A stretch of DNA of 64,000 bases from RGIG7213 sp045540335 (lineage in GTDB: Bacteria; Bacillota; Clostridia; Oscillospirales; CAG-272): positions 1 through 64,000 of the forward strand of contig JAZQHC010000045.1 in assembly GCA_045540335.1 (NCBI GenBank). Direction: 5' to 3'. This document shows, piece by piece, positions 50,012 to 60,100 of this stretch. Position numbers and translations under genes: made by a program. The notes beneath the pieces are model-generated. The model made no database searches. It saw only the letters and a program-made list of their open reading frames with translations, and had not been told where the DNA came from. Each line of letters opens with the position of its first letter. The stretch's first letter is position 1.

Positions 50012-53000
50012 ATGGCAAGAAAAATGAAGACCATGGACGGCAATAATGCCGCGGCTCACGTTTCTTATGCTTTTACAGAAGTTGCTTGTATCTATCCGAT
50101 CACGCCTTCTTCCGTAATGGCTGAAGTTACTGACCAATGGAGTGCCAAAGGCCAAAAAAACATTTTCGGTCAAGAGGTAAAAGTTGTTGAAATGCAAAGT
50201 GAAGCGGGCGCAGCGGGTGCTGTTCACGGTTCTTTGCAGGCAGGCGCACTTACCACGACCTATACTGCTTCTCAGGGACTTCTTTTGATGATCCCCAATA
50301 TGTATAAGATTGCAGGCGAACTTTTGCCTTGTGTTATTCACGTTTCTGCACGTGCAGTTGCATCGCACGCACTTTCTATCTTCGGTGATCATTCCGACGT
50401 TATGGCATGCAGACAAACAGGTTTTGCAATGCTTTGCGCAAACAACGTTCAGGAAGTTATGGACTTGGGTGCGGTTGCACACCTTTCTACGATCAAGGCT
50501 CGTGTTCCTTTCCTTCATTTCTTCGACGGCTTCAGAACAAGCCACGAAATCCAGAAGGTTGAACAATGGGATTATGCAGATCTTGCGGAAATGGTTGATA
50601 AGGATGCGATTGCAGAATATAAGGCTCGCTCCCTCAATCCCGAACACCCCGTATTAAGAGGTACTGCACAAAACCCCGATATATTCTTCCAGGCAAGAGA
50701 AGCTTCTAACCCCTACTACGATAACACACCCGCTATCGTTGAAGAATATATGAATAAAGTTAACGCAAAAATCGGTACTGATTATAAATTGTTTAACTAC
50801 TACGGTGCTCCCGATGCTGAAAAGGTTATCGTTGCTATGGGCTCTGCCTGCGATACGATAGAAGAAACTATCGACTATCTTACAGCTAAGGGCGAAAAGG
50901 TTGGTCTTGTTAAAGTTCGCCTTTACAGACCTTTCTCTACCAAGCACTTCGTTGACGCTATTCCTGCAACAGCAAAGAAGATAGCAGTTCTCGACAGAAC
51001 GAAGGAACCCGGCGCAATCGGCGAACCTCTTTATCTTGACGTTTGCACAGCTTTGGAACAGGCCGGTGTTAAGGTTGACGTTCTCGTTGGCGGTCGTTAC
51101 GGTCTTGGCTCTAAGGATACAACACCTGCTAACATCATTTCTGTTTACAAAAATCTTGATGCAGATGCTCCTAAGAATCGCTTCACGATCAGCATTAAAG
51201 ACGACGTTACAGGTCTTTCTTTGGAAGATTGCGAAAATCCCGATACGGTTCCCGAAGGCACTATCTGCTGCAAATTCTGGGGTATCGGTGCTGACGGTAC
51301 TGTTGGTGCGAACAAAAACTCCATTAAAATCATCGGCGACCACACAGACAAAAAGGTTCAGGCATATTTTGCTTACGACTCTAAAAAGAGTGGCGGCGTA
51401 ACTATATCCCACTTGCGTTTTGGCGACAAGCCGATTAAGAGCCCTTATTACGTTTCTATGGCAGACTTTGTTGCTTGCCACAACGTTGCATATCTTACGA
51501 AGTACGATATGACGAAGGACATCAAAAACGGCGGTACTTTCCTTCTTAACACGGGTTGGTCTGCAGAAGAGCTTAACGAAAGACTTCCTGCAAACGTAAA
51601 GCGCGATCTTGCTGCTAAAAACGTTAACTTCTACACTGTTGACGGCGTTAAGATTGCAAGAGAGATTGGTTTGGGCAGCCGCTTCAGCATGGTGCTTCAA
51701 GCTGCATTTTTCAAGCTTGCAAATATCATACCGATAGACGAAGCAGTTACCTATATGAAGGACGCTGTTGTTAAATCCTTCTCTAAGAAGGGTGACGACA
51801 TCGTTAAGATGAACCAGAACGCTATCGATCTTGGTATTGCAAACCTCGTTAAGATCGAAGTTCCCGCAGATTGGGCTAATGCTGTTGATTGCGGCGATAA
51901 AAACGAAGTTGCTGTTGACGATGGCGATATGCTTGGCAGATTCGAAAAGGATATCCTTACACCCGTTAACGCACAAAAGGGCGACGATCTTCCTGTTTCT
52001 ACATTTGTAAAAGAAGCAGACGGTACGTTCCCGCAAGGTCTTGCAGCGTTCGAAAAGAGAGGTATCGCAGTTGACGTTCCCGCTTGGAATCCTGATAACT
52101 GCATCCAATGTAACTTCTGTTCTTACGTTTGTCCTCACGCTGTAATCCGTCCCGTTGCTATCCCTGAAGGTGAAGAGGTTGAAGGCATGAAGACTCTTCC
52201 TATGACAGCAATGCCCGGATACAAATTTGCTATTGTAACTTCTGCGCTTGACTGTACAGGTTGCGGATCTTGTGCACAAGTTTGCCCCGGTAAGAAGGGC
52301 GAAAAGGCTCTCTCTATGAAGCCCCTTGATTCGCAGATTGGCAAACAGAAATATTTCGAACTTGCATATAAATATACAGATGATGCAACGGTTCTTGCTA
52401 AATTCAAGCCCGAAACCGTTAAAGGTTCACAGTTTAAGCAGCCGCTTCTCGAGTTCTCCGGCGCTTGCCCCGGCTGCGGTGAAACACCTTATGCTAAGCT
52501 TGTAACACAGTTGTTTGGCGATAGAATGTTTATTGCTAACGCTACAGGATGTTCTTCTATCTGGGGCGGTTCTGCACCTTCTACACCTTACACGACGAAT
52601 AAAGAAGGCAAGGGCCCGGCATGGGCTAACTCCTTGTTCGAAGATAACGCTGAATACGGTCTTGGTATGGCAACCGCTACAAGACAGCGTCGTGCGCTTC
52701 TTTCTGAAATAATTGAAAAGCTTGCGGCATCTGAAAATGCAGCACTTGCAGAAGCATCCAAGGCTTGGTTGGCAGCTAAAGACGATGGCACAGCTTCCAA
52801 GTTTGCCGCTGTTGAACTTGAAGCAGCTTTGAAAGCTTGCGCTGATAAATGCGATCTTTGCAAACAAGCACTTGCAATGAAAGACTTGTTTGTTAAGAAG
52901 TCCATTTGGATATTCGGCGGCGACGGTTGGGCATACGATATCGGCTTCGGCGGTTTGGACCATGCTATTGCTTCCGGCGAAGATATCAATATCTTCGTAT

Positions 53001-53539
53001 TTGATACGGAAGTTTACTCTAACACGGGTGGTCAGGCTTCCAAATCTACACCTACTGGCTCTGTTGCACAGTTTGCTGCTTCCGGCAAACCCACAAAGAA
53101 AAAAGATTTGGCACAAATCGCTATGTCTTACGGTTATGTATATACCGCACAGATCGCTATGGGCGCTGACTATAACCAGTGTATTAAAGCTATAATCGAA
53201 GCAGAAGCATATAAAGGTCCTTCGCTTGTTATTGCGTACGCTCCTTGTATCAACCACGGTATTAAGAAGGGGCTTGCAACAAGTATGCAAGAAACGAAGA
53301 ATGCAGTTGCTTCCGGTTACTGGCACACATTCCGCTTCAACCCTGAAAAGGAACAACCCTTTACACTTGATTCCAAAGAACCTACACTTTCTTACCGTGA
53401 CTTTATTATGTCCGAAGTTCGTTACAACTCTTTGGTAAGGGCATTCCCTGAAAGGGCAGAAGAACTGTTCGCTATAGCAGAAAAGCAAGCTAAAGAAAAA
53501 TACAAAAAGCTTGTTAATATGGCAAAATTGTACGAATAA
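50012..53539 (+). CDS. nifJ: Pyruvate:ferredoxin (flavodoxin) oxidoreductase, single chain
   Basis: This 1175-residue enzyme converts pyruvate and CoA to acetyl-CoA and CO2 while reducing ferredoxin, the central step of anaerobic pyruvate breakdown. Domains in order: pyruvate-binding domain I with CIYPITPSSVMAE, domains II and III, EKR region, ferredoxin domain with CIQCNFCSYVCP and CTGCGSCAQVCPGKKG (two 4Fe-4S clusters), then the thiamine-diphosphate domain with CPGCGETPY, GGDGWAYDIGFGG and EVYSNTGGQASKSTP. The start at 50012 has a GGAGG site. Strong use of a few codons suggests high expression. A dyad overlaps the probable promoter. It is monocistronic, closed by a long hairpin. Confidence 0.97.
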   Translation: MARKMKTMDGNNAAAHVSYAFTEVACIYPITPSSVMAEVTDQWSAKGQKNIFGQEVKVVEMQSEAGAAGAVHGSLQAGALTTTYTASQGLLLMIPNMYKIAGELLPCVIHVSARAVASHALSIFGDHSDVMACRQTGFAMLCANNVQEVMDLGAVAHLSTIKARVPFLHFFDGFRTSHEIQKVEQWDYADLAEMVDKDAIAEYKARSLNPEHPVLRGTAQNPDIFFQAREASNPYYDNTPAIVEEYMNKVNAKIGTDYKLFNYYGAPDAEKVIVAMGSACDTIEETIDYLTAKGEKVGLVKVRLYRPFSTKHFVDAIPATAKKIAVLDRTKEPGAIGEPLYLDVCTALEQAGVKVDVLVGGRYGLGSKDTTPANIISVYKNLDADAPKNRFTISIKDDVTGLSLEDCENPDTVPEGTICCKFWGIGADGTVGANKNSIKIIGDHTDKKVQAYFAYDSKKSGGVTISHLRFGDKPIKSPYYVSMADFVACHNVAYLTKYDMTKDIKNGGTFLLNTGWSAEELNERLPANVKRDLAAKNVNFYTVDGVKIAREIGLGSRFSMVLQAAFFKLANIIPIDEAVTYMKDAVVKSFSKKGDDIVKMNQNAIDLGIANLVKIEVPADWANAVDCGDKNEVAVDDGDMLGRFEKDILTPVNAQKGDDLPVSTFVKEADGTFPQGLAAFEKRGIAVDVPAWNPDNCIQCNFCSYVCPHAVIRPVAIPEGEEVEGMKTLPMTAMPGYKFAIVTSALDCTGCGSCAQVCPGKKGEKALSMKPLDSQIGKQKYFELAYKYTDDATVLAKFKPETVKGSQFKQPLLEFSGACPGCGETPYAKLVTQLFGDRMFIANATGCSSIWGGSAPSTPYTTNKEGKGPAWANSLFEDNAEYGLGMATATRQRRALLSEIIEKLAASENAALAEASKAWLAAKDDGTASKFAAVELEAALKACADKCDLCKQALAMKDLFVKKSIWIFGGDGWAYDIGFGGLDHAIASGEDINIFVFDTEVYSNTGGQASKSTPTGSVAQFAASGKPTKKKDLAQIAMSYGYVYTAQIAMGADYNQCIKAIIEAEAYKGPSLVIAYAPCINHGIKKGLATSMQETKNAVASGYWHTFRFNPEKEQPFTLDSKEPTLSYRDFIMSEVRYNSLVRAFPERAEELFAIAEKQAKEKYKKLVNMAKLYE

Positions 53540-53570
53540 TTTATTAAATCGATAAATTAAATGTCATACG

Positions 53571-53620
53571 GGCGTACGCCGCCTTTCACGGAAACCCGTG
53601 GTGCGGCGTACGCCTTCGTT
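53571..53620 (+). terminator. Terminator of nifJ
   Basis: GGCGTACGCCGC (53571-53582) pairs with GCGGCGTACGCC (53603-53614), with an inner CACGG/CCGTG stem. A short T-rich run follows. This is among the most GC-rich hairpins in the window. Confidence 0.85.
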
Positions 53621-53638
53621 TTAACTTGAGGTTTGGGT

Positions 53639-55174
53639 ATGAGAAAATATTTCGGTATATCTGCTTATCGGGCGGTTATATTGGCACTGTCGTTGCTTGT
53701 TCAAATGGCATTGATGTTTATATTCGTATTTGTATTCAGTGAATATTATATACATTTTCAACTTGCTTCGATCGTGTTCGGCTTTATTTGCGGCACGTTG
53801 GTTTTAAGTGATGACAGTAATTCGGCTTATAAAATTGCGTGGATCTTTCCTATGATCGTTTTTCCTGTTTTCGGCGCTGTTTTTTATCTTATATTCGGTA
53901 AGAACAGATTGTCTAAACGTACCATTAAAAAAATGATGATCATAAACGAAAAGCAAAGCGAATTGTGTAACAGCGGTATTCTTGATAAAATAGTTATTGA
54001 AGACGATCTTACTGCTGCAAAACACGCGGAATATCTTTCGAATTTTGCTTACAGCCCTTTATTCGAAAATCAATACTGCGAATATTTTCCGCTTGGCGAA
54101 GAAAAACTTAAATCCTTACTTTGCGAACTGCAAAGGGCTGAAAAGTATATTTTCATGGAATATTTCATTATCCGTGATGGCGTGATGTGGAATCAAATAT
54201 TTCAAGTGCTTAAAGAAAAAGCTTCTCAAGGTATAGACGTAAGGATAATATACGACGATTTCGGTTGCATTACGGGCTTACCCGAAGGATATCATAAATT
54301 ATTGAATGAACACGGGATTAAATGCAAGGTTTTTAATAAGATCACGCCGGTGCTTTCGGCGCGTCTTAATAACAGAGATCACCGTAAAATATGTGTAATA
54401 GACGGATACGTTGGTTTTACGGGAGGCGTTAATATAGCTGATGAATATATAAATCTTCAAAATAGATTTGGCCATTGGAAAGATACGGCTGTTATGGTGA
54501 AAGGGAAGGCTGCATTTAGTATGGCGGTTATGTTTTTAAGCATTTGGGAATACGTAAGCGGCGAAAATGAAGATATATCTCTTTTTTATCCCGGAAATAA
54601 CAAATTGCGGTTGCTTGATTCGACGGACGGATATGTTCAACCGTATTGCGATAACCCTATAGATTGCGAGCCTGTTGGACAAAACGTATATCTCAATATG
54701 ATAAATTCAGCAGAAAAATATCTGCTTATAACCACACCGTACCTTATAATTGATAACGAAATTCGTACTGCTTTGTGCAACGCAGCAAAATCGGGCGTAA
54801 ACGTATCTGTAATAACACCAGGAATACCCGATAAAAAGTTTGTTTTTGAAGTTACGCGTTCTAATTATGACGAATTGTTAAAAAGCGGCGTTAAAATATA
54901 CGAATATACCCCCGGGTTTATCCATGCAAAAATGTTTGTTTGCGATGGCAAATATGCAACGGTGGGAACTGTAAATCTTGATTACCGAAGCTTATACCTG
55001 CATTTTGAATGCGGAATATGGATGTGTAAAACAAAATGCATATCCGCAATAGAAAATGATATAAGACAAATGATAAAGCTGTGCAGGGAAATACCCGTTG
55101 ATTTTTGCCGAAAACGCCCGCTTTTGAAGCGCCAAATTTCTTATTTGGTGCGCGCTTTCGCACCACTTTTGTAA
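53639..55174 (+). CDS. cls: Cardiolipin synthase (phospholipase D family)
   Basis: This 511-residue membrane enzyme joins two phosphatidylglycerol molecules into cardiolipin. Two or three N-terminal membrane helices (about residues 8-85) precede two phospholipase D domains, each with an HxKx4D motif: HRKICVIDGYVGFTGG near residue 255 and HAKMFVCDGKYATVGT near residue 425. Length and layout are those of bacterial Cls. The ATG at 53639 follows GAGG by seven bases; a TTG two codons upstream lies inside that spacing. The last codons carry a hairpin. Confidence 0.95.
   Translation: MRKYFGISAYRAVILALSLLVQMALMFIFVFVFSEYYIHFQLASIVFGFICGTLVLSDDSNSAYKIAWIFPMIVFPVFGAVFYLIFGKNRLSKRTIKKMMIINEKQSELCNSGILDKIVIEDDLTAAKHAEYLSNFAYSPLFENQYCEYFPLGEEKLKSLLCELQRAEKYIFMEYFIIRDGVMWNQIFQVLKEKASQGIDVRIIYDDFGCITGLPEGYHKLLNEHGIKCKVFNKITPVLSARLNNRDHRKICVIDGYVGFTGGVNIADEYINLQNRFGHWKDTAVMVKGKAAFSMAVMFLSIWEYVSGENEDISLFYPGNNKLRLLDSTDGYVQPYCDNPIDCEPVGQNVYLNMINSAEKYLLITTPYLIIDNEIRTALCNAAKSGVNVSVITPGIPDKKFVFEVTRSNYDELLKSGVKIYEYTPGFIHAKMFVCDGKYATVGTVNLDYRSLYLHFECGIWMCKTKCISAIENDIRQMIKLCREIPVDFCRKRPLLKRQISYLVRAFAPLL
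55147..55169 (+). terminator. Weak terminator in the last codons of cls
   Basis: GGTGCG (55147-55152) pairs with CGCACC (55159-55164) around a six-base loop, followed by ACTTTT. The stem lies within the final codons of cls, so termination would require the ribosome to have left. Confidence 0.4.
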
Positions 55175-55175
55175 G

Positions 55176-55203
55176 TGAATATTTATGCATGAATAAATAT
55201 TCA
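55176..55203. repeat. AT-rich inverted repeat upstream of the murB promoter
   Basis: TGAATATTTA (55176-55185) and TAAATATTCA (55194-55203) are exact inverted copies around eight bases. It ends 33 bases before the -35 of the murB promoter. It could be an operator or only a weak hairpin. Confidence 0.4.
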
Positions 55204-55236
55204 TATGTTAAATTTGCACAAAACATTGAATACCTA

Positions 55237-55265
55237 TTTACAAATTGAAAGTTTTCTAATATACT
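55237..55265 (+). promoter_or_regulatory. Promoter placing the murB ATG at the transcription start
   Basis: TTTACA and TATACT are 17 bases apart. The -10 ends exactly six bases before the murB ATG at 55272, the same spacing as at dinB, and no ribosome binding site is present, predicting a leaderless mRNA. Confidence 0.7.
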
Positions 55266-55271
55266 TAAAAT

Positions 55272-56168
55272 ATGAAAAATATTATTACAGAACTTAAAGA
55301 AATACAAAACATAACAGTTTGCGAGAATATATCTTGCAAGCAGCTTACAACCTTCAAGGTAGGCGGAGAATGTACCGCGGTTTTTCCGCAAAATATCGAT
55401 GCTTTTATACGCACATTGGAATATTTAAAACAACAAGAAATAAAGCATATCGTTTTAGGTAACGGTTCAAACGTTGTTTTTTCCGATAACGGTTACGATG
55501 GAATAGTTGTGGTAACTACTGATATGAAATCAGTATGCGTTTGCGATAACGCTATCAATGCAGAATGCGGTGCGCCGCTTCACGCTGTTTGCACAAAAGC
55601 ACTTGATAATTCGCTTTGCGGTGTGCAGTTTGCATACGGCATACCGGGAACGGTTGGCGGCGCTGTATTTATGAATGCCGGTGCGTACGACGGTGAAATA
55701 AAAGACGTGGTAAAAAGTGTTAAATGCTATTCGTATTCAGATGGCAAAGTGATCACCTTGTCTAACGAAGAATGCGGCTTTGCGTATCGTTATTCCGATT
55801 TTCAAAATAACGGGCTTATAGTTTTATCTGCTGAATTTGTTTTGAAAAACGGCAACCGCGAACAGATAAAAGCAGAAATGACGGATATCATATCACGCAG
55901 AAAGGATAAACAGCCACTTAATTATCCAAGTGCAGGCTCTGCATTTAAACGATATCCGGGCAAATATACAGCCAAAATGATTGATGAAGCAGGGTTGAAG
56001 GGGTATAAATGCGGCGGTGCTCAGGTTTCGGAAAAGCACGCAGGATTTATTGTAAACGTAGGCGGTGCTACGTGTGAAAATATAAAAGAATTAGTCGATA
56101 CGATAAAACGCGAAATCAAGCTTAAAGAAGGTATCGATATTGAGTGCGAAATAAGGTTTATAGAATGA
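55272..56168 (+). CDS. murB: UDP-N-acetylenolpyruvoylglucosamine reductase
   Basis: MurB is the FAD enzyme that reduces the enolpyruvyl group of UDP-GlcNAc-enolpyruvate to give UDP-MurNAc, an early cytoplasmic step of peptidoglycan synthesis. The 298-residue protein is of the short type II kind. It has the flavin-binding VLGNGSNVVFSDNGYDG region near residue 60, YGIPGTVGGAVFMNAGAYDGE near residue 120, the catalytic serine region YPSAGSAFKR near residue 218 and the C-terminal Glu in ECEIRFIE. It lies 46 bases before whiA. Confidence 0.96.
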   Translation: MKNIITELKEIQNITVCENISCKQLTTFKVGGECTAVFPQNIDAFIRTLEYLKQQEIKHIVLGNGSNVVFSDNGYDGIVVVTTDMKSVCVCDNAINAECGAPLHAVCTKALDNSLCGVQFAYGIPGTVGGAVFMNAGAYDGEIKDVVKSVKCYSYSDGKVITLSNEECGFAYRYSDFQNNGLIVLSAEFVLKNGNREQIKAEMTDIISRRKDKQPLNYPSAGSAFKRYPGKYTAKMIDEAGLKGYKCGGAQVSEKHAGFIVNVGGATCENIKELVDTIKREIKLKEGIDIECEIRFIE

Positions 56169-56214
56169 TGATAAACACTATTCGCAATATAAAAGGAAAG
56201 GAACAGACATAATA

Positions 56215-57141
56215 ATGTCTTTTTCAAGCGAAGCAAAAACACAACTTGCCTTGTTGGAAGTTAATAAAGACTGCTGTAAGCGTTCTTTATTGGCGGGCAT
56301 GTTGATGTTTTCTAATATATTTCAAACTGACAAACTTAAACTTATTACGGAAAATGAAGAAACGGCACAGCTTTATAAAGCCTTGCTTAAGGAGCTTTAC
56401 GACATTAACAGTAACGAATATATATCCGAAAAACATACAAACGCCGAAGATGGAAAAAAACCGTACAAAAGTTATAAAATCACTGCAGTATCGACAAGAC
56501 AGCTTAAACCTTTGCGCCAGCTTAATCCACCTAACGCGGCTTCATGTTATAGAATAAATGAAAGCATCTTTGAATGTGAATCGTGCAGAAAAATGTTTAT
56601 AAGGGGGGCTTTTTTGGTATCGGGTACGGTTTCAGATCCGAAATCGTCGTATCACTTGGAAATATCTACCCCTTACGTTAATTTAACAAAAGATACTTTG
56701 AATGTGCTTAACGCTATCCAATTACCGCCAAGACAGTCAATTCGCGGATCAAGCAATTTGATATATTATAAAGACAGCGAACAAATAATTGATTTTTTGC
56801 AGATAATCGGTGCAAAAAACGCCGCATTCGAGTTGATGAATAATAAGATTATAAAAGAATTCAGAAATAATGCAAACCGAATGGTTAATTTCGAAACGGC
56901 GAATATAGAAAAAACGGTGAATGCCAATAAAGAGGCTTTGGCGGCAATTTATTTTCTTAAAGATAACGGATTTTTTGCAGATCTTGATGAGGAGTTGCAA
57001 AATACGGCTGATGCAAGGCTGGAATATCCCGAATTAAGCCTTTCAGAGCTTTCAAAGGTTATCACGCCGCAAATATCCAAATCAGGGCTTTCACACAGAT
57101 TGAAAAAAATAATCAGCATTGCAGAAGAAAGGAAAAAATGA
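56215..57141 (+). CDS. whiA: WhiA family regulator
   Basis: WhiA is a conserved Gram-positive DNA-binding protein, needed for sporulation in actinomycetes and linked to cell division and chromosome segregation in Bacillus. The 308-residue protein has the N-terminal LAGLIDADG-like domain (about 1-215) with CKRSLLAGMLMFSN and CRKMFIRGAFLVSGTV, and a C-terminal helix-turn-helix with LSLSELSKVI and ISKSGLSHRLKKI. It begins with a GGAA site at long spacing. In many Firmicutes whiA follows rapZ and yvcK; neither is present here, and murB precedes it directly. Confidence 0.96.
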   Translation: MSFSSEAKTQLALLEVNKDCCKRSLLAGMLMFSNIFQTDKLKLITENEETAQLYKALLKELYDINSNEYISEKHTNAEDGKKPYKSYKITAVSTRQLKPLRQLNPPNAASCYRINESIFECESCRKMFIRGAFLVSGTVSDPKSSYHLEISTPYVNLTKDTLNVLNAIQLPPRQSIRGSSNLIYYKDSEQIIDFLQIIGAKNAAFELMNNKIIKEFRNNANRMVNFETANIEKTVNANKEALAAIYFLKDNGFFADLDEELQNTADARLEYPELSLSELSKVITPQISKSGLSHRLKKIISIAEERKK

Positions 57142-60100
57142 TGAGTGGTTTTGTTCATCTGCACAACCACAGCGAGTATAGCCTGCTTGACGGCGCTTGC
57201 CGTGTAAGCGATATGGCAAAGCGCGCAAAAGAGCTTGGGCAACCGGCTATAGCTATTACCGACCACGGCACTATGTATGGCGCGGTCGCCTTTTACAATG
57301 CTTGTAAAAAGGAAGGCGTAAAGCCTATTATCGGGTGTGAAGTGTATGTTGCGCCGTCTTCCCGTTTTGAAAAAAGAAAAGGGGTAGATGGGGCATATTA
57401 CCACATGGTACTGCTTTGCAAAAACGAAACCGGATATAAGAATCTTATTAAGCTTGTTTCATTGGGCTTTACGGAAGGCTTCTATTCAAAACCGAGGATA
57501 GATACAGAGCTTTTGCTTGAGCATAAGGACGGGCTTGTTTGCCTTTCCGGGTGTATTGCGGGATATATTCCATCTATGCTGGGAAGAGGCTTTGCGGATC
57601 AGGCTAAAAGCTATGCAAAAAGGCTTCAAAATGCCTTTGGCGAAGATTTTTATATTGAACTTCAAAACCATAATACGACCGAAGAAGAAGACGTATTATA
57701 TTCTTTGTGCGATCTTGCGGATGAACTGAATATAAAAACCGTTGCAACCAACGATGCGCACTACGTAAAAAAAAGCGACGCAGATACACAGGCTATTTTG
57801 ATGTGCATACAAACGAACTCTGTTATTACAAACGGCAGGCCGCTTGGCTTTGAAACAGACGAGTTTTATATAAAGTCAGAAGAAGAAATGAAACGGATAT
57901 TTTTCCGTATTCCCGATGCTGTAAAAAACACCGTTGAGGTTGCGGAAAAATGCAATTTCGAATTTGATTTTTCAAATATCTATCTTCCCACCTTCACCCC
58001 TCCGGACGGATTGCAAGCAGGTGATTACTTGCGTGATCTTTGCTTTAATGGGTACAAGGAAAAATGTAATACGGGCGAAATAGCACCTGTTGCCGATGAA
58101 TATACCGAGCGTATTGAATACGAGCTTTCGATTATTTCAAAAATGGGCTTTTCAGAGTATTTTCTGATAGTTGCAGATTACGTTAATTACGCCAAAAATA
58201 ACGGTATATCAACGGGGCCCGGAAGGGGCTCGGGTGCAGGTTCTTTGGTTGCTTACCTTATAGGTATTACGGACATAGATTCTCTTAAGTACAACTTGAT
58301 GTTTGAAAGGTTTTTGAACCCCGAAAGGGTAAGTATGCCCGATATCGATGTTGACTTTGCCGACGACAGGCGGCATCTTGTTATCGAATATTTAACCGAA
58401 AAATACGGCCGCGACCACGTATGCCAGATAGTAACGTATAATACGCTGGCGGCAAAAGCATCTGTAAGGGATTGCGGAAGGGCATTGGGTATGGCGTATT
58501 CAGAGGTGGATTCCGTTGTGCGCCTTATACCGCAAAGAATGAAAATAACTTTAACAGAGGCGTTGCAAGCACCCGACGGTGAAGAATTAAAAAAACTGTA
58601 CGATTCTGATGATAAAGTAAGAACTTTGTTGGACTATGCAATCAGTATTGAGGGAATGCCGCGAAATATTTCGACACATGCAGCCGGTGTGGTTATAACG
58701 AAAGATCCGATAGATCATTACGTTCCGCTTGCTGTCAACGGCGATGCGGTTTTGACACAGTACGATATGGACGCCGTTTCAAAGCTTGGATTGGTAAAAT
58801 TTGACCTTTTGGGAATAAAGTATCTTACTATAATTGACAATACGGTGGAACAGATAAAAAAAGAAGATCCCGACTTTGATATCTATTCCATAGATACGGA
58901 ATCCACGCAAGTATATGAAATGATAACAAACGGCGAAAGCGAGGGTGTTTTCCAGCTTGAAAGTGCAGGAATGCGCCGTTTGCTTATGCAAATGAAGCCC
59001 TCTTGTATTGAGGATATTATTGCCGCCATAGCATTGTATCGTCCCGGCCCCATGGATTCTATTCCAAAATATCTCGAAAACAGGGCGGATCCGGGTAGAA
59101 TATATTATCCGTCACCGCTTTTGAAGGATATTCTTGATGTTACCAACGGCGTTGTGGTTTACCAAGAACAGGTAATGGAAATATTCCGAACCTTGGCTGG
59201 GTATTCCTACGGAAAGGCTGATATCGTCAGAAGACTGATGTCGAAAAAGAAATCCGAAGAAATGGAAGAGCACCGCGAAACATTTGTTTCGGGTGCGGTT
59301 GAACGCGGGATGACTTCTTCCGATGCCAACGAATTGTTTGATAATCTTGCGGGCTTTGCAAAATACGCTTTCAATAAATCGCACGCCGCCTCGTATGCAT
59401 TTTTAACGTATAGAACGGCATTTTTGAAAGCCAAATATTTTCCGGAATACATGGCTTCTTTATTGACCAGCGAACTTGGAAACCTGCCCAAAACGTCGTT
59501 TTACATCACGCATTGCCAGCGAAACGGAATATTTGTGCTTGCACCGGATATAAACGAAAGCGGAAAGTTTTTTAATGTTGTAAAAAAAGACGGTGCTGCA
59601 AAAATAAGATTCGGTTTATTCGCTATAAAAAACGTAGGCGGTGTATTTGTTGATAATATCATTAAAGAACGCGAAAAACACCCGTTTTCATCTTTTGAAG
59701 ACTTTATACACCGCATGACGAAATACGATAGTAATAAAAAGCAGATCGAATCCTTGATTAAATGCGGTGTTTTCGATTCTTTGGGGGTGTACAGAAGCAG
59801 GCTTCTTGCTTCATACGAGGATATTCTTGAAAACGAAATGGATATAAAGCGTCGCAATATATCGGGCCAAGTGGATATGTTTGATATATCTGATTCGGCG
59901 GATAACGACGAAAGCGGATTTGAATATCCCATGATAGAGGAAATGTCGCTTAAAGAAAAACTAGCTTTTGAAAAAGAAGCTTCGGGGATGTATTTTTCAG
60001 GTCATATGCTTGATGATTATACGCAAAATATTGCTGATATATCACCTGACAGTATTTCGGATATTTTATCTTCGTTTGAAGAAAACGACGGTAAATACCG

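Noticed and set aside
50654..52279. A long antisense reading frame of 541 codons inside nifJ
   Set aside because: It is the mirror of a long, codon-biased gene; the antisense product is Cys/Asn/Val-rich without any family motif, ribosome binding site or promoter.
52427..53488. Another long antisense frame (353 codons) in nifJ
   Set aside because: Same reason: biased codon use of the true gene leaves few antisense stops, and the translation has no domain pattern.
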